Below are positions 1-7,885 of a stretch of 64,000 bases of DNA, in pieces. Position 1 is the stretch's first letter. Each line of letters begins with the position of its first letter. Location of the stretch: positions 992,001-1,056,000 of the forward strand of contig NZ_BPMV01000001.1 of the NCBI RefSeq assembly GCF_019656655.1, read 5' to 3'. A program made the position numbers and the translations under genes. The notes under the pieces are model-generated. The model made no database searches and had not been told where the DNA came from. It saw only the letters and a list, made by a program, of their open reading frames with translations. Source of the DNA: Tsukamurella sp. TY48. Lineage in GTDB: Bacteria > Actinomycetota > Actinomycetes > Mycobacteriales > Mycobacteriaceae.

Positions 1-375
1 GCCCTTGGGGCTGGTGCAGTCGATCTCCATCGGGCTGAGGATCGGGCTGATGCCGGGCTGTACGGGACGCTTGACGTAGCAGCCCGGGACCACCTCGGTG
101 ATGCCGTTGCCGCCGGGGGCCGGGGTGCGCGGTCCCGCACCGTTCCCGCCGTTCGCGACCCCGGTGGCGCCGGCCGTGGCCGGACTCCCGCCCTGGCCCG
201 CACCGGTCGCCGCCGAACCGGCCGCCGGGCCGGCCTGGTCGGTGGCCGCGGTCGGTGGCGCGTTTCGCGTATCACCGTCCGCCGTGCTCTGATTCCCGCC
301 GTTGGTCCCACACGCACTTGCGGTGATCAGACCCACGACGGCGACACCTGCGACTACTGCCCGCGACTTAGTCAT
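1..375 (-). CDS. Putative lipoprotein, C-terminus outside window
   Basis: The first 125 codons of a minus-strand gene run off the left edge. The N-terminus (MTKSRAVVAGVAVVGLI) is a short basic-hydrophobic signal followed by TASAC, a lipobox-like site that would lipidate Cys22. Next comes a spacer rich in Gly, Ala, Pro and Thr (about residues 25-95), then a more ordered segment with Cys-Tyr and Asp-Cys. This suggests an exported, membrane-anchored protein with a disordered linker and a folded domain beyond the edge. The ATG at 375 has an AAAGG-type ribosome site upstream. I do not recognise the family and no function can be assigned. Confidence 0.75.
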   Translation of the reverse strand, partial: MTKSRAVVAGVAVVGLITASACGTNGGNQSTADGDTRNAPPTAATDQAGPAAGSAATGAGQGGSPATAGATGVANGGNGAGPRTPAPGGNGITEVVPGCYVKRPVQPGISPILSPMEIDCTSPKG

Positions 376-532
376 CTTCTGCAACCTTTACTACACAGAC
401 TTGAAGATAGACTTTACCCATACTTCCGATTTTTGCAGCCCCGAATAGGACATATCACCGCAGGAAACGTGAACTGCGACAAAACTGTCCCGACGCGACA
501 TTCAGAGGTCATACGTCGTTGGCCGTACGGTT

Positions 533-554
533 GCCTCGGCGCGGGTACCGAGGC
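533..554 (-). terminator. Stem-loop just after tsaE
   Basis: GCCTCGG (533-539) and CCGAGGC (548-554) form a perfect 7-bp stem with an 8-base loop, four bases beyond the tsaE stop. No U-tract follows on the minus strand, so it may be a weak or factor-assisted terminator of the nnr-alr-hydrolase-tsaE operon. Confidence 0.4.
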
Positions 555-557
555 GGT

Positions 558-998
558 TCAGGCCTCGACCCACCGCCACTGCGCGGTGCGCACATCGGTG
601 CCCTCGGCACGACGCAGCCGCACCATCAGGTGCCGATCGGTGAGGCGCTCGGCCACACCCTCGCCCCACTCGACGACGACGACGCAGTCCTCGAGGTCGG
701 TATCGAGGTCGAGTGCGTCCAGATCGTCGAGCCCGCCCAGGCGGTAGGCGTCGACGTGCACCAGACCGGGCCTGCCCGGCGCACCCGGACGGTGCTCGCG
801 AGCGATGATGAAGGTGGGGCTCGAGACCCTGCCCTGTACGCCGAGTCCGGCGGCGATCCCCCTGGTCAGCGCCGTCTTACCGGCGCCGAGCGGACCGTCG
901 AGGATCACCAGATCGCCCGCGGCGAGGCCGGCCGCCAGTTCCCGGCCCAGCGCCTCGGTGTCCTCCACCTCGGGCAGCGTCCGCTCTTCGCCGGTCAT
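558..998 (-). CDS. tsaE: tRNA threonylcarbamoyladenosine synthesis ATPase TsaE
   Basis: This 146-residue P-loop ATPase works with TsaB and TsaD to make the t6A37 modification of ANN-decoding tRNAs in the cytoplasm. The Walker A motif GPLGAGKTAL lies near residues 34-43, followed by SSPTFIIAREH and VHVDAYRL, the usual TsaE blocks, and VVVVEWGEG near the end. I placed the start at ATG 998, which overlaps the hydrolase stop as ATGA; the frame continues upstream but only through hydrolase coding sequence. It is the last gene of the nnr-alr-hydrolase-tsaE operon. The usual next genes tsaB, rimI and tsaD are absent here. Confidence 0.93.
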   Translation of the reverse strand: MTGEERTLPEVEDTEALGRELAAGLAAGDLVILDGPLGAGKTALTRGIAAGLGVQGRVSSPTFIIAREHRPGAPGRPGLVHVDAYRLGGLDDLDALDLDTDLEDCVVVVEWGEGVAERLTDRHLMVRLRRAEGTDVRTAQWRWVEA

Positions 999-2050
999 CG
1001 CGGCACCGCCCGGTCGACGAGCGCCGCCACCGCGAGCGCCACCCGGTCGGCGGCCTCGAGGATCAGCATGTGCCCGGTGTTCGCGAGCACGATCAGCTCG
1101 GTGTCCAGCTCCTCGGCCATCGCCTTCGACTTGCGCAGCGGGGTCATCCAGTCGTGATCGCCGCACACCACCGATGTCGCGATGTCGCGCAGGATGGGCA
1201 GCGCGTCCTGTTCGTCGTAGCTCTCCAGGGCGGCCATGAATCCAGCCGTGGTGTCGAGCGGGGCCGACAGGCTCATCGTCGACGAGAAGTGGGTCATGGT
1301 GGCGCTGCGGTCGCCGCGACCGTAGGCGCCGGCGGTGACGAAGGGTTCGGCCAGCGGTTTGACCGCGTCGCGTCCGCGGCCCACCACCGAGGGCAGGAAC
1401 CGCACCGCGGCGCGGAACATGTCGAGCACCGGATTACGCAGCGCGGCAGCCAGACCGGAGTCGGTGAGCGCATGCGAGGCGGTTCCCAGGAGTGCCGCTC
1501 CCACCACCCGGGAACCGATCAGGTCCGGGTGCCCGGTGGCGAGCGCGCAGATCGCCATGCCGCCCATCGAGTGCCCCACCAGGACCACCGGGCCGGTCGG
1601 CACCAGGGCGTCCATCACGGTGGCGATGTCGTCGCCCAGCAGTGCGACGGTGCTCTGCTCGGGCGTGCACGAGCCCGAGTCGCCGTGCCCGCGGCAGTCC
1701 GGGAAGACCATCCGGACCCCGTCGCCCCAGCGCCTCTGCAGGGCGTTGCGCACCAGCACCCAGCTCGCGGACCGGAGCGTGAACCCGTGGATGAACAGCA
1801 CCGTGATCGGGGCATCGCGCGGGCCGACCTCGCGGACGTGCAGCGGCACACCGTCGGAGCTCATGACGATCGTCTCCCGGTCGGACCGGAAGGTGAGGTC
1901 GTCGGCGCTGATCGGGTCGTCGTCGACCCGCACGCCGAGCGCGCGGCGGGCGGCGGCGAGTCCCGTCAGCGTGGCGACAGCGACCGACGTGCCGAGACCG
2001 GCGAGGACCGCGGGGCCGGGGCGATGCCGTCCGGCGCCGGACGCCTTCAC
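995..2050 (-). CDS. Alpha/beta-fold hydrolase with N-terminal hydrophobic segment
   Basis: This 351-residue serine hydrolase has a hydrophobic stretch at about residues 13-37, a possible membrane anchor or uncleaved signal. The fold shows FIHGFTL (oxyanion region), GHSMGG (nucleophile Ser), CGDHDWMTP (acid Asp region) and NTGHM (catalytic His), so the triad looks complete. The substrate is unknown; esterase or lipase activity is likely. The start is GTG 2050, overlapping the alr stop by four bases (GTGA), and its own stop overlaps the tsaE start. This suggests translational coupling. A hydrolase between alr and tsaE is common in actinobacteria, but the position does not reveal its job. Confidence 0.85.
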   Translation of the reverse strand: MKASGAGRHRPGPAVLAGLGTSVAVATLTGLAAARRALGVRVDDDPISADDLTFRSDRETIVMSSDGVPLHVREVGPRDAPITVLFIHGFTLRSASWVLVRNALQRRWGDGVRMVFPDCRGHGDSGSCTPEQSTVALLGDDIATVMDALVPTGPVVLVGHSMGGMAICALATGHPDLIGSRVVGAALLGTASHALTDSGLAAALRNPVLDMFRAAVRFLPSVVGRGRDAVKPLAEPFVTAGAYGRGDRSATMTHFSSTMSLSAPLDTTAGFMAALESYDEQDALPILRDIATSVVCGDHDWMTPLRKSKAMAEELDTELIVLANTGHMLILEAADRVALAVAALVDRAVPR

Positions 2051-3189
2051 CGCTCCCCCGTGTACTCGCGGGCCACCCGGCCGCGCACGGCGGTGAGCAC
2101 CTCGTAGTCGATGGTGCCGAGCAGCTCGCCCCAGTCGGACGCGCGGGCGGCGCCGGGTGCGTCCCCGAACAGCACCGCGGTATCGCCCTCGGTCACCCCG
2201 CCACCGTCGGGACCGAGGTCGATCACGAACTGGTCCATGCACACCCGGCCCACCTGGGGGAACCGCCGGCCGCCGATCGCCACCTCGAACCGGCCGCTCA
2301 GCGGGCGCCACACGCCATCGGCGTACCCGGCCGGGATCAGCCCCACAACGGTGTCCCGCGGCGCGATCCAGGTGTGCCCGTAGCTCACACCGTCGCCCGC
2401 GGCGAGCGGCTTCACCAGGATCACCGGCGCAGCGAAGGTCATCACCTGACGTAGCCCGAAGTCCCTGCCGGGCACCGGGATTCCGCCGTAGATCGCGATT
2501 CCCGGGCGCACCAGGTCGAAGTGCAGATCGGGCCGGGTCAGGGCCGCGGCCGAGTTGGCGGCGTGCACCCGGGTGGGTCGCAGGCCGTGCGCGCGGGCGT
2601 CGGCGGCCGCCGCGGCCAGGGCGTCGCGCTGCACGTCGAGGAACGGATGCCCGGGCTCGTCGCCGTGCGCGAGGTGGGTGAACACGCCCTGCAGCTCGAC
2701 GGTGCCCGCGCGCTCGGCCTCGACCAGGGCGTCGCGGGTGGCGGCCCATTCGTGCGGGGCGACGCCGTTGCGGTTGAGTCCGGTGTCGACCTTGACGTGC
2801 ACCACCGCGGGCCTGCCCACGCTGCGCGCCGCCGCGACGACCTCGGCGAGCTGCCGCGGCGAACTGACCCCGAGCCGGACATCCGCGGCGATCGCGCGTT
2901 CGTAGCCGGAAGTGCTGAGCCAGCTCAGGATGGGGACGGTGATCCCGGCGTCGCGCAGGGCGAGCGCCTCGTCGACCGTGGTGACGCCGAGTTCGGTGGC
3001 ACCGCCGGCGAGCGCCGCCCGCGCCACCGGCAGCGCGCCGTGACCGTAGGCATCGGCTTTCAGCACCGCCATCACCTCGGCGGTCGGCGCGTGCTGCGCC
3101 ACGACCTGCACGTTGTGGGTCACGGCGCCCAGGTCGATGTGCGCGGTGGGTCGGTCCAGCCGACCGGGGATCTCGGTCATGACGGGCAT
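2047..3189 (-). CDS. alr: Alanine racemase
   Basis: This PLP enzyme interconverts L- and D-alanine for peptidoglycan precursors. The N-terminal TIM barrel carries the PLP lysine in AVLKADAYGHG. The C-terminal beta-domain contains SYGHTWIAP with its conserved Tyr, and GRVCMDQF follows. Length is 380 residues from ATG 3189 (MPVMTEIP); an in-frame ATG at 3180 would give 377 and is equally possible because neither has a strong ribosome site. It follows nnr by four bases and overlaps the downstream hydrolase start, so the four minus-strand genes are probably one transcript. Confidence 0.95.
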   Translation of the reverse strand: MPVMTEIPGRLDRPTAHIDLGAVTHNVQVVAQHAPTAEVMAVLKADAYGHGALPVARAALAGGATELGVTTVDEALALRDAGITVPILSWLSTSGYERAIAADVRLGVSSPRQLAEVVAAARSVGRPAVVHVKVDTGLNRNGVAPHEWAATRDALVEAERAGTVELQGVFTHLAHGDEPGHPFLDVQRDALAAAAADARAHGLRPTRVHAANSAAALTRPDLHFDLVRPGIAIYGGIPVPGRDFGLRQVMTFAAPVILVKPLAAGDGVSYGHTWIAPRDTVVGLIPAGYADGVWRPLSGRFEVAIGGRRFPQVGRVCMDQFVIDLGPDGGGVTEGDTAVLFGDAPGAARASDWGELLGTIDYEVLTAVRGRVAREYTGER

Positions 3190-3193
3190 CAGC

Positions 3194-4609
3194 CTAGTCC
3201 CGCAGGATCGCCGCGAGGACGTGCGGGAGGGCGGCGCTGATCGCCGCGGCGTGAGTGGGCGCACCGTCGGCGGCGCGGTCCGCGGCGAGGCTGTGCACCC
3301 GGGCTGCGCACGCGGCGGCGTCCAGCGGGTCGAGCCCCGAGGCGAGCAGGGCGCCGACGATGCCGGTGAGTACGTCCCCGGACCCGGGGGTGGCGGCCCA
3401 GCTCGATCCGGCGGTGTCGACGACCGCGGCGCCGTCGGCAGCGGCGATCACGGTGCGATGCCCCTTGAGCAGCACCGTCACCCCGAAGGAGGCCGCCAGC
3501 TCGCGGGCCGCGGCCACCCGGTCGTTCCCCACCGGCCCGGCCAGCCTGCCGAACTCCCCCGCGTGCGGGGTGAGCACCGTGGGTGCCGTGCGATCGGCCA
3601 GCAGACCGGGATGCTCGGCGAGCAGGGTGAGCGCGTCCGCGTCGAGCACCGTCGGCAGGTCCCGGCCGAGCACGGCGGCCAGACGGTCCGCGGCGGCACC
3701 GTCGGTGCCCATGCCGGGCCCGGCCGCCCAGGCCTGTACCCGGCCCGCATCCGACGGCTCATCGGTCGCGACCACCTCGGGCCAGGCGGCGAGCACCGCC
3801 TCGCGGCCGGTGCCGGCGTACCGGACCATGCCGGACGTGGCGCGGACCGCCGCGCCCGTGGCGAGGACCGCCGCCCCCGGGTAGGTGGCGCTGCCCGCGA
3901 GCACGCCGACCACGCCCAGGGTGTACTTGTCGTCCCGGGCGCCGGGGACGGGCCAGCGGGCCGCGACATCGGCGTCCTCGAAGGAGACCAGCTCACCGGG
4001 GCCGGGCCGCAGGCCGATGTCGATCAGCTCGACCCGTCCGCACTGTGCGGCCGCGAGGGCGTGCACGGGCTTGAGCGCCCCGAAGGCGACGGTCACGGCG
4101 GCGGTCACGGCCGGGCCGTGCACCACGCCGGTGGCCACGCCGACGCCCGACGGAGTGTCGGCCGCGACGACCGGTGCATCGATCTCCTCGACCAGGCGCG
4201 CCGCCTCGGGCCGCAGCGCACCGCGGCCCCTGATCCCGACGATGCCGTCGATCACCAGATCGGGGCGGCCCGGTGCGGTGACCACGCGGCCCCCGGCGCG
4301 CCGGAAGGCGGCCATTCCCGCGTCGTGGACGCGCCCGGGATCGAGCAGGATCGCCTCGACCGCGACACCGCGGCGGCGCAGGTACGCACCGGCGAAGAGG
4401 GCGTCGCCGCCGTTGTCGCCGGAGCCCACCAGCAGCGTGATCCGGCGGCCGGAGACGCCACCGGTGCGGTCGGTGAGTTCGTCGGCGCAGACCCGCGCCA
4501 GGCCGTACGCGGCGCGCCGCATGAGCGCACCGTCGGGCAGCGTTCTGAGCAGGGGCGCCTCGGCGTCGCGGACCGTGTCGGGGAGGTGGTAGTGCCGCAC
4601 GAGGGCCAC
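3194..4609 (-). CDS. nnr: Bifunctional NAD(P)H-hydrate epimerase/dehydratase
   Basis: This 471-residue metabolite-repair enzyme restores NAD(P)H that has been hydrated. The N-terminal epimerase domain (YjeF_N, about residues 1-205) contains VGSGDNGGDALFAG. The C-terminal ADP- or ATP-dependent dehydratase domain (YjeF_C) contains DALTLLAEHP, LTPHAGEFGRL, LLKGHRTVI and ATPGSGDVLTGI, where the GSGD motif carries the catalytic Asp. Length and order match actinobacterial fusions. The GTG start at 4609 opens the operon with alr, the hydrolase and tsaE. The divergent gene at 4639 shares a 29-base intergenic region, so the promoters must overlap. Confidence 0.93.
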   Translation of the reverse strand: MALVRHYHLPDTVRDAEAPLLRTLPDGALMRRAAYGLARVCADELTDRTGGVSGRRITLLVGSGDNGGDALFAGAYLRRRGVAVEAILLDPGRVHDAGMAAFRRAGGRVVTAPGRPDLVIDGIVGIRGRGALRPEAARLVEEIDAPVVAADTPSGVGVATGVVHGPAVTAAVTVAFGALKPVHALAAAQCGRVELIDIGLRPGPGELVSFEDADVAARWPVPGARDDKYTLGVVGVLAGSATYPGAAVLATGAAVRATSGMVRYAGTGREAVLAAWPEVVATDEPSDAGRVQAWAAGPGMGTDGAAADRLAAVLGRDLPTVLDADALTLLAEHPGLLADRTAPTVLTPHAGEFGRLAGPVGNDRVAAARELAASFGVTVLLKGHRTVIAAADGAAVVDTAGSSWAATPGSGDVLTGIVGALLASGLDPLDAAACAARVHSLAADRAADGAPTHAAAISAALPHVLAAILRD

Positions 4610-4638
4610 GGTACGTCAGATCGACTAACGTGAGCGGC

Positions 4639-5484
4639 GTGACCGATGCGAACAAGCTGGTGAAGCAGTTGAAGCGTCGCGGACCGCACCGCGTGCTCAA
4701 GGGGGATCTGGGCGTGGCCGGCGTGCCGGGCCTGATCTACACCCCCGAGGCGGGCGTGAACCTGCCCGCGGTGGCCTTCGCGCACGACTGGCTGACGCCC
4801 GTGAAGCGGTACCGCAAGACGCTCGAGCACCTGGCCTCGTGGGGCCTGGTGGTGGCGGCGCCCGACACCGAGCGCGGTGTGATGCCCTCCGATTCCCGGC
4901 TGGCGATCGACCTGGGAACCGCACTCGATGTGATCACCGAGGTGCGGCTCGGCGACGGCGACATCACGGTGAACAAGGCCCGCCGCTCGGTGGTGGGCGA
5001 CGGTTTCGGTGTGGGCGCCGCACTGATCGCCGCCGCGGCCGACCGCCGGGTGGAGGCGGTGGCGGCGCTGTTCCCCTCGCCCACGTCGCCGCAGGCCGAG
5101 CAGGCCGCGACCGGCACCACCGCGCCCGCGCTGATCGTGGCGGCGCCGGGTGACGAGCAGTCGATGACCTCGAACGCCGCGGCGCTGTCGCTGCGGTACA
5201 CGGGTCCGACGGAGCTGCGCATCGTTCCCGATGCGGAGGCCGGTGGCCTGGCCGAGGGCATCTCGGTGCGCGGTGCACTCGGGGCCGGTGGATCGGACAA
5301 GAACACGCAGAAGTCGGTGCGCGCCCTGCTCACCGGCTTCCTGTTGGCCACCGTGGGCGGCGACGACGAGTACAAGGTGTTCGCCGAGCGCGACGCGGAT
5401 CTCGGAGATCTCGCGGTGGTGTGGGATCCGAACGCCGAGCCCGAGCAGCCGAGCATGCGCGAGCGGCTCCGCAGCCTGGTCTGA
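4639..5484 (+). CDS. Alpha/beta-hydrolase-fold protein, nucleophile apparently missing
   Basis: The 281-residue protein resembles dienelactone hydrolase or chlorophyllase-like proteins: AFAHDWLTP after strand 3, GLVVAAPDTERG, and a nucleophile-elbow region VVGDGFGVGAAL. At the elbow (residues 120-124, G-D-G-F-G) the serine or cysteine position is glycine, so ordinary catalysis is doubtful. A late Asp region (AAPGDEQS) is present, but no clear catalytic His is visible. I chose GTG 4639 because TAACGT (4626-4631) lies seven bases upstream, the spacing of a leaderless transcript; an in-frame GTG at 4630 overlaps that box. A binding, regulatory or scaffolding role is possible. Confidence 0.75.
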   Translation: MTDANKLVKQLKRRGPHRVLKGDLGVAGVPGLIYTPEAGVNLPAVAFAHDWLTPVKRYRKTLEHLASWGLVVAAPDTERGVMPSDSRLAIDLGTALDVITEVRLGDGDITVNKARRSVVGDGFGVGAALIAAAADRRVEAVAALFPSPTSPQAEQAATGTTAPALIVAAPGDEQSMTSNAAALSLRYTGPTELRIVPDAEAGGLAEGISVRGALGAGGSDKNTQKSVRALLTGFLLATVGGDDEYKVFAERDADLGDLAVVWDPNAEPEQPSMRERLRSLV

Positions 5485-5493
5485 GGACTCCGG

Positions 5494-6174
5494 TCAGACG
5501 GCGCGGTACAGCCGTTGCGGACGGCCCGCCCGGCCGTACTGCAACCGGATGTCGACGGCGCCCGTGACGAGGAAGTGCTCGAGGTAGCGGCGCGCGCTCA
5601 CGCGGGACAGTCCGGCACCGTCCGCGCATTCGGCTGCGGAGACCTCGCCCCGCGCGCGCACCACCTCGAGCACCAGTGCGCCCGTCTCGGTGCTGAGCCC
5701 CTTGGGCATGGGCGATGAGGCGGACCGCGTGCCGCCGAACAGCGCGTCGATGGTGCCCTGATCCGTGTGTTCCGTCGCCTCCAGAATCCGCTTCCGGGAA
5801 CGGAATCCTTCGAGTTTGCGACGCAGCTGGGCGGTGTCGAAGGGCTTGACGAGGTAGTCGTTGGCGCCGCCGTGCAGCGCCGCCGAGACCGCATCCACCT
5901 CCCGCGCGGCGGTGATCATGATGACGCCCACATCGCGGCCCTCGGCCCGGATCCGGCGCAGCACATCCAGTCCCGATCCGTCGGGGAGGTACACGTCGAG
6001 CAGCACCAGATCGGGCTCCAGCTCGGCGATCCGCTCCCAGCACTGCTCGGCGGTACTGGCGATCCCGACCGACCGGAATCCCGGTGTCCCATCGACGAAA
6101 CGGCGATGGATCTCGGCCACCATGAAATCGTCGTCCACCACCAGTACCCGGAGGTCCGGGACGGCCTCGGTCAT
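5494..6174 (-). CDS. CitB/DcuR-type response regulator
   Basis: This 226-residue cytoplasmic regulator has an N-terminal receiver with acidic residues VVDDD, phospho-acceptor Asp60 in LVLLDVYLPDG and Lys110 in YLVKPF. The C-terminal part (about residues 160-226) is a winged-helix-like segment (RGEVSAAECADGAGLS, RRYLEHF) typical of citrate/C4-dicarboxylate regulators. Its ATG overlaps the stop of the sensor kinase gene as ATGA, so the two are co-translated. The divergent TctC-like and GntP-like genes are the obvious targets. Its own stop lies ten bases from that of the convergent hydrolase-fold gene. Confidence 0.88.
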   Translation of the reverse strand: MTEAVPDLRVLVVDDDFMVAEIHRRFVDGTPGFRSVGIASTAEQCWERIAELEPDLVLLDVYLPDGSGLDVLRRIRAEGRDVGVIMITAAREVDAVSAALHGGANDYLVKPFDTAQLRRKLEGFRSRKRILEATEHTDQGTIDALFGGTRSASSPMPKGLSTETGALVLEVVRARGEVSAAECADGAGLSRVSARRYLEHFLVTGAVDIRLQYGRAGRPQRLYRAV

Positions 6175-7820
6175 GTTCGGCTCCGCACCGCTGGGGCGCG
6201 ATCCGGACCGTGCCCGGGCAGGCGCACCCGGAACCGTGCACCGCCGGAGCTCCGGTCCACCACCTCGGCGGTACCGCCGTGCCGGTGCGCGACGATGCGG
6301 ACCAGCGCCAGTCCGATGCCGCGGCCACTGAGATCGGCGGCCTTCGATGTGACTCCGCGCGTGAACAATCGGGACCGCAGCTCCTCCGGAACCCCCGGCC
6401 CCGTGTCCTGCACCTCGATCACGATCCCCTCCTCCTCGTCGTCCTCGATGTGCACCAGTACCCGGGCGTCGGGCCCGCCGACGCAGGCGTCGAGAGCGTT
6501 GTCCACCAGGTTGCCGAGCACCGTGATCACATCGGCGGACAGTGCCGGATCCAGTTGCGGCAGTGCGGAATCCTCCGTCAGTTCGAGTGTCACCAGCGAT
6601 TCCGCCGCGAGCGAGACCTTGGCGATGAGCAGCGCGGCGACTGCGGGATCGTCGATGCGGGAGGTGACGGCGTCGCTGATCGCCGCGCGCCGCCGGGTGA
6701 GGACCGCCACGAAATCCTTCACCGCCGCGTACTCCTCGAGTTCGGCGAGCCCCGAGATCGTGTGCAGCTGGTTCGCGAACTCGTGCGTCTGCGCCCGCAG
6801 CGTGTCGGTCACGCCCTTGTGCGAGCTGAGGCGGTTCTGCAGATCGGCCACCTCGGTGCTGTCGCGCATGGTGGTCACGGAGCCGATGCTCTTCCCCTGG
6901 CTCGATGCCGGTCGCCGGTTGAGCACGAGGACGCGCTCGGCGGTCACCAGGACGACGTCCGTCTCCATCGGTCCGGCGCGCAGGAACTCCCGCACGGCGG
7001 GCTCCAGCGGGACCTCGTCGACGGTGCGCCCCAGCGCATCCGAGGTGAGCGCGAGCAGATGCCGCGCCCCGTCGTTCGCGAGGGTGATCACCCCGTCGTC
7101 GGTCACGGCGACCACGCCCTCGCGGATGCTGTGCAGCAGTGCCTCGCGATGGTCGGCGAGGGAGGCGATCTCGTCGACCTCCAGGCCGCGCGTGTGCCGC
7201 TTGATCCTGCGGGCGAGCAGCCAGGACCCGACGAGTCCGAAGGCCGCCCCCAGCCCGAGGTACAGCACGAGCAGTCCGCTCGCGCCCCGCAGGAGCGACA
7301 ACCGGCTGGGATAGGCCTCGCTGACCGCGGCGACGGCCACCACCTCCCCCGTGGGGCGCAGGACCGGGACGTGCGCGGCGATCGATCGCTGCCCGCTCAC
7401 GTCGAGGTCGCCCGACCAGCCGCGTCCCGCGAGAACATCGCTCGGACCGAATCCGGTGACGGTACCCACGCGGCGCGGGTCGGTCGAGGCGATCACGGTG
7501 CCGTCCGGGGCGATGATCTCCGCGGTCCGCGCCCCCGACAGGGCGGCCGCGCGATCGACCTCGGGCGCGAGCACCCAGGATCGCGCGGGGTCGTCGATCC
7601 CGTCCCGCACCACGGGCGTGGCGACGAGATTCTCCGCCGCGGCGGAGAGCCGTTGCCCGCGGATCGCGCGGAACTCATTGGTCGACTGGTGGACCGAGGC
7701 GACGGACACCACCAGGAGGACGGCGGCGATCACCGCGAGCTGGAGCACGAGGAACTGCGCAGCCATGCTCCGGGACCGGCGTGCCGCCGCCCCGACCGCG
7801 CCGGACGCCCATGACCACAA
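6171..7820 (-). CDS. CitA/DcuS-type sensor histidine kinase
   Basis: The 549-residue membrane kinase has TM1 near residues 20-42, an extracytoplasmic sensor domain (about 45-170), TM2 near 178-200, a PAS-like domain, and the family's H-box in RAQTHEFANQLHTISG. The ATPase domain shows NLVDNALDA, DTGPGV and GRGIGLALVR. The family senses carboxylates outside the cell. I use TTG 7820, which has GGAAG nine bases upstream; ATG 7766 (MAAQFLVLQL) is an alternative that keeps TM1 intact. It overlaps its partner regulator downstream and faces the TctC-like gene across 65 bases. Confidence 0.9.
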   Translation of the reverse strand: MWSWASGAVGAAARRSRSMAAQFLVLQLAVIAAVLLVVSVASVHQSTNEFRAIRGQRLSAAAENLVATPVVRDGIDDPARSWVLAPEVDRAAALSGARTAEIIAPDGTVIASTDPRRVGTVTGFGPSDVLAGRGWSGDLDVSGQRSIAAHVPVLRPTGEVVAVAAVSEAYPSRLSLLRGASGLLVLYLGLGAAFGLVGSWLLARRIKRHTRGLEVDEIASLADHREALLHSIREGVVAVTDDGVITLANDGARHLLALTSDALGRTVDEVPLEPAVREFLRAGPMETDVVLVTAERVLVLNRRPASSQGKSIGSVTTMRDSTEVADLQNRLSSHKGVTDTLRAQTHEFANQLHTISGLAELEEYAAVKDFVAVLTRRRAAISDAVTSRIDDPAVAALLIAKVSLAAESLVTLELTEDSALPQLDPALSADVITVLGNLVDNALDACVGGPDARVLVHIEDDEEEGIVIEVQDTGPGVPEELRSRLFTRGVTSKAADLSGRGIGLALVRIVAHRHGGTAEVVDRSSGGARFRVRLPGHGPDRAPAVRSRT

Positions 7821-7847
7821 CGTTCAATACTTCCGTTTCTTTCACAT

Positions 7848-7865
7848 ACGTGATGCAGATCACGT
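7848..7865. promoter_or_regulatory. CRP/GlxR-like dyad in divergent promoter
   Basis: A perfect 7-bp inverted repeat with four central bases, ACGTGAT-GCAG-ATCACGT, contains GTGA-N6-TCAC, the core of CRP/GlxR sites. It sits between the kinase and TctC-like gene starts and could control both. The outermost bases differ from the textbook TGTGA-N6-TCACA, so the assignment is by similarity only. Confidence 0.5.
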
Positions 7866-7885
7866 CGTAGTCCAGTATTACCGGT

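Noticed and set aside
995-2749. A 584-residue version of the alpha/beta hydrolase
   Set aside because: The added N-terminus is out-of-frame alr sequence, rich in Arg. GTG 2050 overlapping the alr stop is the better start.
5479-5499. Hairpin GTCTGA...TCAGAC as a terminator
   Set aside because: It arises because the two convergent genes both end in Val-stop (GTC TGA). The stem is only 6 bp and could be incidental.
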